Below are positions 7,975 to 17,136 of a stretch of 64,000 bases of DNA, piece by piece (within the stretch, counting starts at the first letter, position 1; every line of letters starts with the position of its first letter). The notes beneath the pieces were generated by a model. That model saw only the letters and a program-made list of their open reading frames with translations, made no database searches and was not told the origin of the DNA. The position numbers and the translations under genes were made by a program. Origin of the DNA: Chryseolinea sp. H1M3-3 (GTDB lineage Bacteria > Bacteroidota > Bacteroidia > Cytophagales > Cyclobacteriaceae); assembly GCF_029360725.1 (NCBI RefSeq), contig NZ_JARKMY010000001.1, positions 1,426,001 through 1,490,000 on the forward strand. Reading direction: 5' to 3'.

Positions 7975-8961
7975 ATGGAAAGTATAGCGATTGAAAAGCA
8001 TGAAGAGCACAAAGAAAAAATAAAACAAGTTTTCCATGAAGTTGCCAAAGTGGTTGTTGGCCAAGAGTACATGGTTAATCGCCTGATGATCGGTTTATTT
8101 ACAAATGGCCACGTGTTGTTAGAAGGAGTTCCAGGTCTTGCTAAAACGTTAACAGTAAGTACGCTGGCCCAGGTATTACATCTCGAATTTCAGCGTATTC
8201 AGTTTACACCAGATTTGCTTCCTTCGGACCTGGTAGGAACAATGATTTACAACCAGCGTGAAGGAAAATTTGAAGTCAAAAAAGGACCAATTTTCGCGAA
8301 TATAATTTTGGCTGACGAAATCAACCGATCGCCAGCGAAAGTGCAGTCTGCTTTATTGGAAGCGATGCAGGAAAAACAGGTGACTATTGGAGAAACCACT
8401 TTTAAACTCGATAGACCGTTCTTGGTCATGGCAACGCAAAACCCGGTTGACCAGGAAGGAACGTATCCACTACCCGAAGCACAGGTCGACAGATTTATGA
8501 TGAAGGTCTTTGTTGATTATCCTACCAAGAATCAGGAAATGGAAATCATGCGCCGGATTTCAAACATGAAATTTGACTACACTGTTAATACAGTTTTAAG
8601 CAAGGAAGATATTTTTGCTATCCGGGATCAGGTAAATAAAGTCACTATTTCTGATTCACTTGAGCGTTACATCATTGAACTTGTTTATGCTACACGGAAA
8701 CCTTTGGATTATAAATTGAACGAGCAAGCGCAGTATATTCAATTCGGCGCTTCACCACGCGCAAGTATAAACCTCAATCTTGCTGCGAAAGCAATGGCTT
8801 ATATGGAGGGACGTGATTATGTATTGCCAGAAGACATTAAAGAAATCGCGCTTGACGTAATGAACCACCGTATTATTCTGAACTACGAAGCTGAAGCAGA
8901 TAATGTACGCACGCCTGATATTATTAAAGCTATTTTAAATAAAGTGCCGATTAACAAATAA
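7975..8961 (+). CDS. MoxR-family AAA+ ATPase
   Basis: A 328-residue MoxR-type AAA+ chaperone-like ATPase. Walker A is GVPGLAKT, Walker B with the adjacent motif is ILADEINRSPAKVQ, and the sensor region includes VMATQNPVDQEGTYPLPEAQVDRF split by short spacers; a C-terminal AAA lid follows. These ATPases usually work with DUF58 and vWA-domain proteins in metal insertion or membrane protein maturation. Here no such partner follows: the next gene is a lipoprotein after 276 bp, although a vWA membrane protein is encoded far away at 55.8 kb. Start ATG 7975 fits the family's length. Confidence 0.93.
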   Translation: MESIAIEKHEEHKEKIKQVFHEVAKVVVGQEYMVNRLMIGLFTNGHVLLEGVPGLAKTLTVSTLAQVLHLEFQRIQFTPDLLPSDLVGTMIYNQREGKFEVKKGPIFANIILADEINRSPAKVQSALLEAMQEKQVTIGETTFKLDRPFLVMATQNPVDQEGTYPLPEAQVDRFMMKVFVDYPTKNQEMEIMRRISNMKFDYTVNTVLSKEDIFAIRDQVNKVTISDSLERYIIELVYATRKPLDYKLNEQAQYIQFGASPRASINLNLAAKAMAYMEGRDYVLPEDIKEIALDVMNHRIILNYEAEADNVRTPDIIKAILNKVPINK

Positions 8962-9237
8962 ATTCTTATTTATACTTTTATTGTCGGCAACCACAGCTGC
9001 GCTCTGTTGATGAGAATTACATGCCCGCGAAATAACCAGCACGTAACAATTCGTTAATATAAAACCTGCCGTAACAGAACGGAAAAAGGCAAATGTTTTC
9101 TCTAATGAAAAAGCGTTAACATACCGATAAAGGAACCTTCACGTTCCTAACAATTTCGTAAAATCTCGATTGACTTGGTTTAACATTAGATGACCACCTT
9201 TGGCGTCAAGAAGAAATCAAAAACTAAACTTTAAGTC

Positions 9238-10767
9238 ATGAAAAAATTTTTGTCCATGCTTGCCATTGCTGCCATGGTAATGTCATTTGTGGCGTGTGAT
9301 GATGATGAAGCCACACCTGATGGACCATCTATTGCCACGCCTGCAGTTACAAATGTCCAGGTTGAAGCTGCGGCAGATATTACATTTGAAGCCACGATTC
9401 CTGGGGGCTATAAATCAATGAACGTGGCGGCTACCGGCGGAACAGCGGTAAAAAAGTCAGAGCCAGCTGCTGGGGCAACGTCAGGGAATGTTGTGGTCAC
9501 ATTTACAGCGGATGCAACTGCCGGTGCCGGAACAGTAACGGTTTCGATAACAGATAATAATGACAAAGCAGAATCGGAGACAGCAGCGATCAATAAAACA
9601 GGAGAAGTGGTGCCCGACGTAATTGTTGTAAGCGGTGTTATAGATGAAGACGTAACCTGGACAGCCGATAATATTTATGAATTGGCAGGACGCGTCATTG
9701 TGGATGACGGAACAACGTTAACAATCGAAGCAGGCACGATAATTAAAGGAAGAGAGGGGGAAGGCATTAATGCGTCTGCCCTCATGGTTGCGCGTGGTGG
9801 TAAATTGAACGCAGCGGGTACTGCTGAGAAACCTATTATAATGACTTCAGAACTTGATGACATTATGCCAGGTGAGACTGCAGGTTCAAATCTTGATGAG
9901 GAAGATAAGGGTTTATGGGGAGGACTTGTGATTTTAGGGAAAGCTCCAATATCAGTATCAGGAGCTACCGAAGCCCAGATAGAAGGTGTGCCGGCCAGTG
10001 AAACACTTGGACTTTACGGCGGCGACGTTGCTAACGACAATTCAGGAACCATCAGCTACGTCTCCATCAGACATGGAGGAACCGTACTTTCAGGGGGAAG
10101 TGAAATCAACGGGCTTACTTTAGGCGGTGTCGGCTCTGGGACAACCATTAACAACATTGAAGTTTTTGCGAACGTTGATGACGGAGTTGAGTTTTTTGGA
10201 GGGTCCGTAAATGTTTCCAATTTATTAATTAGCTATCAGGGTGATGATGGGGTCGATATTGACCAGGCCTATGCAGGTACACTAGATGGATTTATGGTTA
10301 TTCATGGCGGTGACACAGATGAAGGATTGGAGATAGATGGGCCGGAGGGAGCTGCAAACGCGACAGGTAAATTCATCTTAAAAAATGGGACTTTAATTGG
10401 TGATCCAACGAAGCCTAGTGATGCATCCAGTTTGGCTGACTTTAAATCAAAAGCACAGGGTACGCTGGAGAATGTAGTATTTTCGGGATACACTGCGGGT
10501 AAAAAAATCAAGCTTGCGAGTAGCTATGATGGATCATGTACACCAACGTTGGATGCTTATAAGAATGTGGTAGACAACAACCTGGTTTTCACCACGGTGC
10601 AATTCACAGGGTTTACAGTAGACGTTTATGCGGCTTCCGGAAGCTGTGACACAGCCGCCAGCGATACCGCTGCCGCAGCTAAGATTACATCGGCAACTGC
10701 GACTGGTGCACCAGCGATTTCAACATGGAGCTGGACAGTCTCAGCAGCCAAGTCAATTTTAAAATAG
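9238..10767 (+). CDS. Surface lipoprotein with right-handed beta-helix region
   Basis: A 509-residue lipoprotein: signal peptide MKKFLSMLAIAAMVMSFVAC with lipobox FVAC and lipidated Cys20, followed by an acidic DDDEATPD stretch that is typical of export to the outer surface in Bacteroidota. Residues 30-130 look like an Ig/Big-type beta domain rich in Thr/Ala/Val. Residues 130-430 contain repeating short beta strands (TLTIEAGTIIKG, LMVARGGKLNA, GGTVLSGG, GVEFFGGSVN) like a parallel beta-helix. A strong terminator and then a TonB receptor gene follow. It probably binds a ligand for, or acts with, that receptor, but no substrate can be named. Confidence 0.82.
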   Translation: MKKFLSMLAIAAMVMSFVACDDDEATPDGPSIATPAVTNVQVEAAADITFEATIPGGYKSMNVAATGGTAVKKSEPAAGATSGNVVVTFTADATAGAGTVTVSITDNNDKAESETAAINKTGEVVPDVIVVSGVIDEDVTWTADNIYELAGRVIVDDGTTLTIEAGTIIKGREGEGINASALMVARGGKLNAAGTAEKPIIMTSELDDIMPGETAGSNLDEEDKGLWGGLVILGKAPISVSGATEAQIEGVPASETLGLYGGDVANDNSGTISYVSIRHGGTVLSGGSEINGLTLGGVGSGTTINNIEVFANVDDGVEFFGGSVNVSNLLISYQGDDGVDIDQAYAGTLDGFMVIHGGDTDEGLEIDGPEGAANATGKFILKNGTLIGDPTKPSDASSLADFKSKAQGTLENVVFSGYTAGKKIKLASSYDGSCTPTLDAYKNVVDNNLVFTTVQFTGFTVDVYAASGSCDTAASDTAAAAKITSATATGAPAISTWSWTVSAAKSILK

Positions 10768-10784
10768 TATTGTTTCAGCTTAAC

Positions 10785-10818
10785 AAAAGCCCCAAAATCT
10801 TTGGGGCTTTTTGTTTTT
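10785..10818 (+). terminator. Rho-independent terminator after the beta-helix lipoprotein
   Basis: A perfect 12-bp stem (AAAAGCCCCAAA / TTTGGGGCTTTT) with a 3-nt loop ATC is followed by TGTTTTTAT. It ends 18 bp beyond the lipoprotein stop and separates its transcript from the TonB receptor, which has its own -7 element. Confidence 0.93.
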
Positions 10819-10959
10819 ATTGGTAAAATATTTTTAACACTACCGATCGATTGTAAACAGTAGGGTAATGTTAAAGTAATGTTAAGAAAACACTTGAATT
10901 GGAATAAAAGCTTAAAGACCTGATAATCTGATTTCTTATTTATCATGGGGTCCGCCTGG

Positions 10960-10967
10960 TAACTTTG
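10960..10967 (+). promoter_or_regulatory. -7 element (TAACTTTG) of the TonB receptor gene
   Basis: TAACTTTG matches the Bacteroidota TAnnTTTG -7 consensus exactly and ends 22 nt before the receptor ATG at 10990. The -33 region is weak (no clear TTTG). Together with the upstream terminator it indicates separate transcription of the receptor. Confidence 0.5.
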
Positions 10968-10989
10968 CCGTTGTTCAAGATCTATAAAA

Positions 10990-13797
10990 ATGAAAAAGCT
11001 AATCATCCTTCCATTCATCTTGTTTTGTTTTGCTGTGCTAGCTCAACAAGGACACATTCGAGGTAAAATATCCGACGGTGAAACAGGTGAAGGGCTCTTT
11101 GGTGCCACCATTTTGAAGCAAGGCACCACTACAGGTATCAGCTCAGATTTTGAAGGTAATTATTCTCTTGCATTAGAGCCCGGGGTACACACGATCGTGA
11201 TCTCTTATATTTCCTATCAGGCTCAAACCATTGAAAATGTAACCGTAAAAGGTGGCGAGGTAACTACATTGGATGTTGTTCTAAGGCCCGATGTAGCGCA
11301 ACTTGGAGAGGTAGTCGTGACAGCGGAGGCCATGCGCGATAGTGAACTGGGGCTGATGACATTTCAACGCAAATCTGCAAATGTATTAGATGGAGCGTCT
11401 TATCAAACATTTAGAAAAACTGGTGATCGCGACCTGGCTTCTGCGATAAGAAGGGTCACCGGCGTATCAATCCAAAGTGGAAAATTCGTGTATGTACGAG
11501 GCCTGGGTGATCGGTATACACGCACAACGCTCAACGGTATGACTATACCCGGATTAGATCCCGACAGAAATGATGTTCAAATTGATATTTTCCCTACGTC
11601 AATTCTGGAAAATGTTATCGTCTATAAAACATTTTCTCCGAACCTGCCGGGTGATTTTACTGGTGGCATTGTGGATGTGGAAATGAAAAGTTTTCCTGAA
11701 TCGAAGACCACAACGGTGTCACTTGGCTTTGGCTTTAATCCGGACATGAATTTAAAAGATAACTATTTACATTATAAGGGGGGTAAAACGGATTGGCTTG
11801 GATTTGATGATGGCACGAGGGAATTACCTTTCCCTTCCAATACTATAATTCCGAACGAGTCATCCAACGATCCTCAATTGGAAACGTTGACGCGGAGTTT
11901 GAACCCACAACTAGGTATACAACGCAAAAGAAGTTTTTTAAATACAACTTTCACATTCAATCATGGTAACCAATTAAATGTTGGCAAGAAGACCATCGGT
12001 TACACTGCAATATTTAACTATCAAAACAGATATGAATACTACGACGACATCGAGTTTGGCGAATACACTAAGAATGACGATGCTAGTCAAACTGAATTAT
12101 TCAAGGAGGAAGTTAGAAAAGGTGAATTATCACAGACCAGTGTCTTATGGAGTGGATTATTGGCTGGATCTTTAAAATTTGACAAGCATAGTTTCTCTGC
12201 CAGTGTTTTCAGAACACAGAATGGTGTATCCGAAGCGTCTGATAGAATTAATCGAAATTATGACGAGACGTCGGCCACGCTGTATGAAAATATCCTAACC
12301 TATTCTCAACGCTCGGTAACGAACGGAATCCTTTCTGGAACGCATCAAATTAAAAAGCTTCGTGCTGACTGGAAAAATTCTTTTACGATTTCAAGAACTT
12401 ATGATCCTGATTTCAGATCCACATCCATATCGATAACTGACCCTGAAAACCCTACCATTAATCGTGGAGATGGTGCAGGGATAAGAAGATTTTGGAGAGA
12501 CTTAAATGAGTTCAATGAAAATTTGAAACTGGACTTCACGCTCCCTTATGGCAAGTCTAACAAACTTCAATTTGGAGCAATGGGGATTTACAAAGACAGA
12601 GAATTTAAAGTCGATAGTTATCTCCTTGATGCAACCAGCAGATCGGGAGTACCTTTGGATCCTGATTATTTTTTGCAACCTGAAAATATCTGGACCGCCG
12701 ATGGCCAACGCGGAACATACCTGGAAGGTAATTACGAAGCGCCCAACAACTATGAGGCTAACTCCAGTGTGTATGCTGGGTATGTGATGACGGAAATGAC
12801 ATTCCAACGATTGAAAGCGGTCTTTGGAGCACGTGTTGAAAAAGCAGATATGTTTTACACCGGTGCAGATATTTTTGGCAACACGTTTGACAACGACCAC
12901 ACGCTCGACGAATTAGATATTCTTCCTTCTGTAAACTTAGTATACAGTCTCACCGAAACGATGAGTCTTAGAGGGTCTTTTGGTCAAACTTTAGCAAGAC
13001 CTTCGTTCAAAGAAAAATCAGCCGCGCAAATTTATGATCCTATTACCAAGAGATTCTATAATGGAAATCTCAATTTGAATCAAACTATGATAAATAATTA
13101 TGATTTAAGATGGGAGAATTTCTTCGTAGGTGGTGGAGGCGATATGATAGCCTTGTCACTCTTCTATAAACAATTTGATGGACACATTGAACTGGTAACT
13201 TTTGATGTTGCCCCTGATAACGTAAGGCCTAGGAATTCTGGGGAGAGTGTGGTATATGGTATGGAATTCGAGTTTAAAAAGAAGCTTGATTTTATCACCC
13301 CTTCACTTTCCGGATTATCCTTTGGTACAAATGTATCGTTGGCGAATTCTGAGGTGGATTTGGAATCGGTAATCGTAAATGAAAGTGGGTTGAATGAATT
13401 TCAGTCCAGGCAGTTTAACGCCCGGGCTGGTGAAACAATAGATAAGACAAGACCTATGGGCGGACAGTCACCGTATTTGATCAATGCATATCTCAACTTT
13501 ACAGACAAGGAAGGCACCATGAATGCAAATGTTTCATATAATGTTCAGGGAGAAAGCCTCTTTATAATTGGTGTCGGTGCGGTACCGGATATTTATACCC
13601 AGCCATTCCACAGTTTGAACTTTAATGTGTATCGGAACTTCGGAGCAGAAAATAAACATCGAATTACATTTCGGACAGACAATATCTTGAAATCGGAAAA
13701 GAAGGATCTTTACAAAAGTCACGGTGATGCTGAAGCAATTTATTCGGTATTCAAGCCAGGAAGAACTTTTACCGTGAGCTATTCTTTGACTTTTTAA
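10990..13797 (+). CDS. TonB-dependent outer membrane receptor with CarboxypepD_reg-like domain
   Basis: A 935-residue outer-membrane transporter. Signal peptide MKKLIILPFILFCFAVLAQQ, then a carboxypeptidase-regulatory-like beta domain (about 22-105: GHIRGKISDGETGEGLFGAT), a plug domain (about 120-235, with VRGLGDRYTRTTLNG and SPNLPGDFTGGIVDVEM) and a long 22-strand-type barrel ending in an aromatic C-terminus (TVSYSLTF), the barrel-insertion signal. It imports a ligand across the outer membrane with energy from TonB/ExbBD. No SusD-type partner is next to it; the preceding beta-helix lipoprotein is the likely companion. Substrate unknown. Confidence 0.93.
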   Translation: MKKLIILPFILFCFAVLAQQGHIRGKISDGETGEGLFGATILKQGTTTGISSDFEGNYSLALEPGVHTIVISYISYQAQTIENVTVKGGEVTTLDVVLRPDVAQLGEVVVTAEAMRDSELGLMTFQRKSANVLDGASYQTFRKTGDRDLASAIRRVTGVSIQSGKFVYVRGLGDRYTRTTLNGMTIPGLDPDRNDVQIDIFPTSILENVIVYKTFSPNLPGDFTGGIVDVEMKSFPESKTTTVSLGFGFNPDMNLKDNYLHYKGGKTDWLGFDDGTRELPFPSNTIIPNESSNDPQLETLTRSLNPQLGIQRKRSFLNTTFTFNHGNQLNVGKKTIGYTAIFNYQNRYEYYDDIEFGEYTKNDDASQTELFKEEVRKGELSQTSVLWSGLLAGSLKFDKHSFSASVFRTQNGVSEASDRINRNYDETSATLYENILTYSQRSVTNGILSGTHQIKKLRADWKNSFTISRTYDPDFRSTSISITDPENPTINRGDGAGIRRFWRDLNEFNENLKLDFTLPYGKSNKLQFGAMGIYKDREFKVDSYLLDATSRSGVPLDPDYFLQPENIWTADGQRGTYLEGNYEAPNNYEANSSVYAGYVMTEMTFQRLKAVFGARVEKADMFYTGADIFGNTFDNDHTLDELDILPSVNLVYSLTETMSLRGSFGQTLARPSFKEKSAAQIYDPITKRFYNGNLNLNQTMINNYDLRWENFFVGGGGDMIALSLFYKQFDGHIELVTFDVAPDNVRPRNSGESVVYGMEFEFKKKLDFITPSLSGLSFGTNVSLANSEVDLESVIVNESGLNEFQSRQFNARAGETIDKTRPMGGQSPYLINAYLNFTDKEGTMNANVSYNVQGESLFIIGVGAVPDIYTQPFHSLNFNVYRNFGAENKHRITFRTDNILKSEKKDLYKSHGDAEAIYSVFKPGRTFTVSYSLTF

Positions 13798-13895
13798 TTA
13801 GTAAGATCGCTTCCTTCGGAAGGGTTTAAACTAAATAGACAAAACCCTGTTAATTGTTTCTTGACTGCTAATGTTAATTTGGCGGTCAAGAAACT

Positions 13896-14804
13896 GTGGT
13901 TAAAAACATTCTTATTACTGGCGCATCCGGACTAATTGGTACACGGCTCACCACATTACTTCATGAGAAGGGATACCGAATAGCGCATTTAAGTCGCACA
14001 ACGCGTTCTGGAAACGCTCAAACTTTTTTGTGGAATGTTGATAAAAATCAACTCGATCCTGCGGCGATTCAACCAGCCCACGCCATTATACATCTGGCGG
14101 GTGCAGGCGTAGCAGACAAGCCATGGACGAAAGAGCGAAAGAATGAAATCATAAGCAGCCGTACATTATCGACTCGCTTGTTGTATGACGAGTTAAAAAA
14201 GGGCAATCACCAAGTCCGTACATTTATATCCGCATCCGGAATTGGATACTATGGCAGTGACGATTCAGAAAATTTCTTTACAGAGAATGATAAGACTGGA
14301 GACGATTTCCTGGCTGACGTTGTACGACGATGGGAGGAAGCGGCTGATCAGATTGCTGAACTCGGCATTCGGGTGGTCAAAATCCGTATTGGTGTTGTGT
14401 TAAGTGAAAAGGGAGGGGCATTGCAAGAAATTATGCGGCCGGTTAAGTTTTATGCCGGCGCGCCGTTAGGATCGGGAAAGCAATACGTGAGCTGGATTCA
14501 CCTGGACGATTTATGCAACCTATTTATTAAAACGCTGGAAGATGAAACCTTACAAGGAGTTTACAACGCAGTGGCTCCTCATCCCGTTACCAACAAGGAG
14601 TTAACTTATGCCATTGCAAAAGCGCTTAACAAACCCCTGATCATTCCAGCTGTACCTTCATTTGTGTTAAAACTTTTGCTAGGTGAGATGGCCGATTTGG
14701 TATTAAAGGGCGCTAAGGTTTCTGGACAGAAAATTCAGTCCGCCGGCTTTCGATTTAAGTTCGAACACATTCAAGATGCCCTGAAAGATTTGTTGGTGAA
14801 ATGA
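13896..14804 (+). CDS. TIGR01777-family NAD(P)-binding epimerase-like protein
   Basis: A 302-residue extended-SDR protein of the TIGR01777 (YfcH/SulA-like) group. The start is GTG at 13896 (read as Met), giving VKNILITGASGLIG with the Rossmann GxxGxxG; an upstream ATG at 13871 is in another frame and stops quickly. TFISASGIGYYGS carries the Ser/Tyr-type active-site region of the family and the C-terminal about 45 residues match the DUF1731 segment (KLLLGEMADLVLKGAKVSGQ). It likely acts on a nucleotide-sugar-like or other small substrate, but none is known. It stands alone after the TonB receptor. Confidence 0.9.
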   Translation: MVKNILITGASGLIGTRLTTLLHEKGYRIAHLSRTTRSGNAQTFLWNVDKNQLDPAAIQPAHAIIHLAGAGVADKPWTKERKNEIISSRTLSTRLLYDELKKGNHQVRTFISASGIGYYGSDDSENFFTENDKTGDDFLADVVRRWEEAADQIAELGIRVVKIRIGVVLSEKGGALQEIMRPVKFYAGAPLGSGKQYVSWIHLDDLCNLFIKTLEDETLQGVYNAVAPHPVTNKELTYAIAKALNKPLIIPAVPSFVLKLLLGEMADLVLKGAKVSGQKIQSAGFRFKFEHIQDALKDLLVK

Positions 14805-15014
14805 TAAATTTCCAATTGCGATACCTCTTCACACTTTTTTTTCCGTTTTACAACGGATTATGTACAAGGTAAGAAGCGTGACCCGAAGTGCTATTTCAAG
14901 TAGCTTGTTTTCCATTTCAGACTTGTATATTCGTTGCCTAATTGGGAAAGATGCAAGGCCTACCAAACATACAGGTTCGAGAACGAAGGCGCTGCAGGAA
15001 TAAAAATGTAATCC

Positions 15015-15767
15015 ATGAAGTTAAAAAAGAAAGATATTAAAAATGTAATGACCCAGGAAGAGCTTGAAGAAGAGCAAAAAATTCGTCAAGCATTTAAAGA
15101 TAAAGACTGGGCAGAGATAAAGGGTGCAAACAGTTGGATGATTTTTAAAGTGATGTCGGAGTTTGTTGAAGGACTGGAAAAGCTCGCGAAGATTGGCCCA
15201 TGTGTGACTATTTTTGGTTCTGCCCGCGTAAGGCCGAGCAACCCATATTACAAAACGGCCGAGGAAATTGCTTTTCAGCTTGTACAACATGGCTATGGCG
15301 TTATCACCGGCGGAGGCCCTGGAATTATGGAAGCTGGAAATCGCGGGGCGCATCGTGCGAAAGGAAAATCAGTAGGCCTTAATATCTACCTGCCACACGA
15401 ACAAAAAGGCAATATCTATATTGATCCGGATAAGCTTATCACCTTCGATTATTTTTTTGTTCGTAAGGTGATGTTCATGAAATACTCCCAGGGATTCATT
15501 GTTATGCCCGGGGGATTTGGAACATTGGATGAACTGACGGAAGCACTTACTTTGATACAAACCAAAAAAATCGGACGCTTCCCTATTGTTTTGGTGGGCA
15601 AGAAATTTTGGAAAGGTTTGGTGGACTGGTGGATGAAAGTACTTATGCACGAAGGTATGATCGGTGATAACGACGATCATTTATTTAATGTTGTGGATAC
15701 GCCCGAGGACGCAGTGAAAGTGATCGACGATTTTTATTCTAAGTACTTGTTGTCTCCGAACTTCTAA
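15015..15767 (+). CDS. LOG-family protein (TIGR00730, nucleotide 5'-monophosphate phosphoribohydrolase)
   Basis: A 250-residue Rossmann-like protein of the LOG/YvdD family, often misnamed lysine decarboxylase. The diagnostic motifs are both visible: GGGPGIMEAGNRGA near residue 96 and PGGFGTLDELTEAL near residue 163. Characterised relatives hydrolyse the N-glycosidic bond of cytokinin-type or purine nucleoside monophosphates, releasing base and ribose 5-phosphate. The first 55 residues are a charged extension (KKKDIKNVMTQEELEEEQK) before the core. Its stop is 5 bp before selD, so the two are probably co-transcribed; no functional link is obvious. Confidence 0.93.
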   Translation: MKLKKKDIKNVMTQEELEEEQKIRQAFKDKDWAEIKGANSWMIFKVMSEFVEGLEKLAKIGPCVTIFGSARVRPSNPYYKTAEEIAFQLVQHGYGVITGGGPGIMEAGNRGAHRAKGKSVGLNIYLPHEQKGNIYIDPDKLITFDYFFVRKVMFMKYSQGFIVMPGGFGTLDELTEALTLIQTKKIGRFPIVLVGKKFWKGLVDWWMKVLMHEGMIGDNDDHLFNVVDTPEDAVKVIDDFYSKYLLSPNF

Positions 15768-15772
15768 CAAAA

Positions 15773-16804
15773 ATGGAAAGCATCAAGCTTACACAATACA
15801 GCCATGGCGCAGGCTGCGGATGTAAAATTTCGCCTGCAATACTCGACTCCATACTGCATTCAGATCTTCCAAAACCTTCGTTTAAGAATTTACTAGTTGG
15901 TAATGAATCCAAAGATGATGCCGCCGTATTTGATTTAGGGGATGGCACATGCATCATCAGCACGACAGATTTTTTCATGCCGATTGTCGATGACCCGATT
16001 ACATTCGGTGCAATTGCCTCTGTCAATGCAATAAGCGACGTATATGCTATGGGTGGCGTGCCCATTATGGCAATTGCTATATTGGGATGGCCAGTCAACA
16101 AGATTTCTGGTGATGTTGCAAAATTGGTATTGGAGGGCAGTCGCCAGGTATGTAAGGAAGCAGGCATTCCATTGGCAGGCGGTCATAGTATCGATTGTCC
16201 CGAACCCGTTTTTGGATTGGCTGTCACAGGTACGGTTAAAAAACAATATCTTAAAAAAAACAATACCGCAATTGCCGGTTCGTTGCTTTACTTAACGAAG
16301 CCCCTGGGGGTTGGTATCACCACAACAGCTCAGAAAAAAAACTTGGTTAAGCCGGAACATCTCGGCAAGGCAATCGAAAGCATGTTGAAGTTGAATAATT
16401 TTGGCAGTGCTCTTGGTGAATTGTCTTATGTTAATGCGTTGACCGATGTAACCGGCTTTGGATTATTAGGACACTTGTGCGAAGTATGCGAAGGTAGCGG
16501 TGTGTCGGCTGTCATAGATTTTAATGAAATCCCACGGTTTAACTTTCTGGATTATTACATCCAGCAAAAATGTATTCCAGGGGGAACAATTCGAAATTGG
16601 GATAGTTATGGAATGAAGATTAACTTGATAACGGAGGACCAAAAGGTGTTATTGGCCGATCCCCAAACTAGCGGGGGTCTGCTTGTTTCAGTGGCTGAGC
16701 AGCACGCAAAATCTTTTGAAATATTTGCGTTACAGCACGGACATGAATTAAAACCTTTTGGTAAACTTGTCCCAAAAGAAAGCCATGCAGTCACTGTTCA
16801 CTAA
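15773..16804 (+). CDS. selD: Selenide, water dikinase
   Basis: A 343-residue enzyme that makes selenophosphate from selenide and ATP, the activated selenium donor for selenocysteine and 2-selenouridine. The N-terminal motif HGAGCGCK carries Cys15 and Lys18, equivalent to catalytic Cys17 and Lys20 of E. coli SelD; the residue is Cys, not selenocysteine. ATP/metal-binding blocks follow: DDAAVFDLG, TTDFFMPIVDD, NAISDVYAMGG, GGHSID, and the C-terminal DPQTSGGLLVS. It lies 5 bp after the LOG gene, and its end overlaps the next gene by 20 bp. No selA, selB, selU or tRNA-Sec is in the window. Confidence 0.97.
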   Translation: MESIKLTQYSHGAGCGCKISPAILDSILHSDLPKPSFKNLLVGNESKDDAAVFDLGDGTCIISTTDFFMPIVDDPITFGAIASVNAISDVYAMGGVPIMAIAILGWPVNKISGDVAKLVLEGSRQVCKEAGIPLAGGHSIDCPEPVFGLAVTGTVKKQYLKKNNTAIAGSLLYLTKPLGVGITTTAQKKNLVKPEHLGKAIESMLKLNNFGSALGELSYVNALTDVTGFGLLGHLCEVCEGSGVSAVIDFNEIPRFNFLDYYIQQKCIPGGTIRNWDSYGMKINLITEDQKVLLADPQTSGGLLVSVAEQHAKSFEIFALQHGHELKPFGKLVPKESHAVTVH

Positions 16805-17111
16805 CCTTGAAGCGATTACAAAACAACTTTGGGCAGCGGCTACCGCGCGAAATATCTGCAGTATCAAAATGAAGCATGAGAATGGATTCCGGTTAGTCCA
16901 TCCCCATGGAGTATTTATGAGCAAACAAAAACATTTGATTATTGCTTGCTGGCAGAAATCCGGATTTAGTGAAAAAGGGGTAACCACTGGATACAAAAAT
17001 CTATCGCTAGAAAAGTGTGAGACTGTAATGGTACTGAACAAAAAATTTACAAAGCGCAGGGATTTTAATCCAAAGGATGATCAGTATGGCGAATGGTTAT
17101 TTCATATATGA
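16785..17111 (+). CDS. Small WYL-domain-like protein
   Basis: A 108-residue soluble protein starting at ATG 16785, overlapping the selD 3' end by 20 bp in another frame; the open frame reaches further upstream only to a TTG. The order of blocks (CSIKMKHENGFRLVHPHGVF, then HLIIACWQ, then YKNLSLEKCETVMVLNKKFT) resembles a stand-alone WYL-type ligand-binding domain: a beta pair with Arg-x-(V)-HPHG, a second strand, and a closing segment ending in a conserved Phe. No DNA-binding part is attached. The overlap suggests co-translation with SelD. The WYL relation is tentative. Confidence 0.65.
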   Translation: MQSLFTNLEAITKQLWAAATARNICSIKMKHENGFRLVHPHGVFMSKQKHLIIACWQKSGFSEKGVTTGYKNLSLEKCETVMVLNKKFTKRRDFNPKDDQYGEWLFHI

Positions 17112-17136
17112 GTAAGGAAATGTTCTCGCTACATCA

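Noticed and set aside
10626-11018. 130-codon open frame on the minus strand across the lipoprotein end and TonB receptor start
   Set aside because: It covers the terminator and promoter of the known genes, has no recognisable domain and is antisense to two clear genes.
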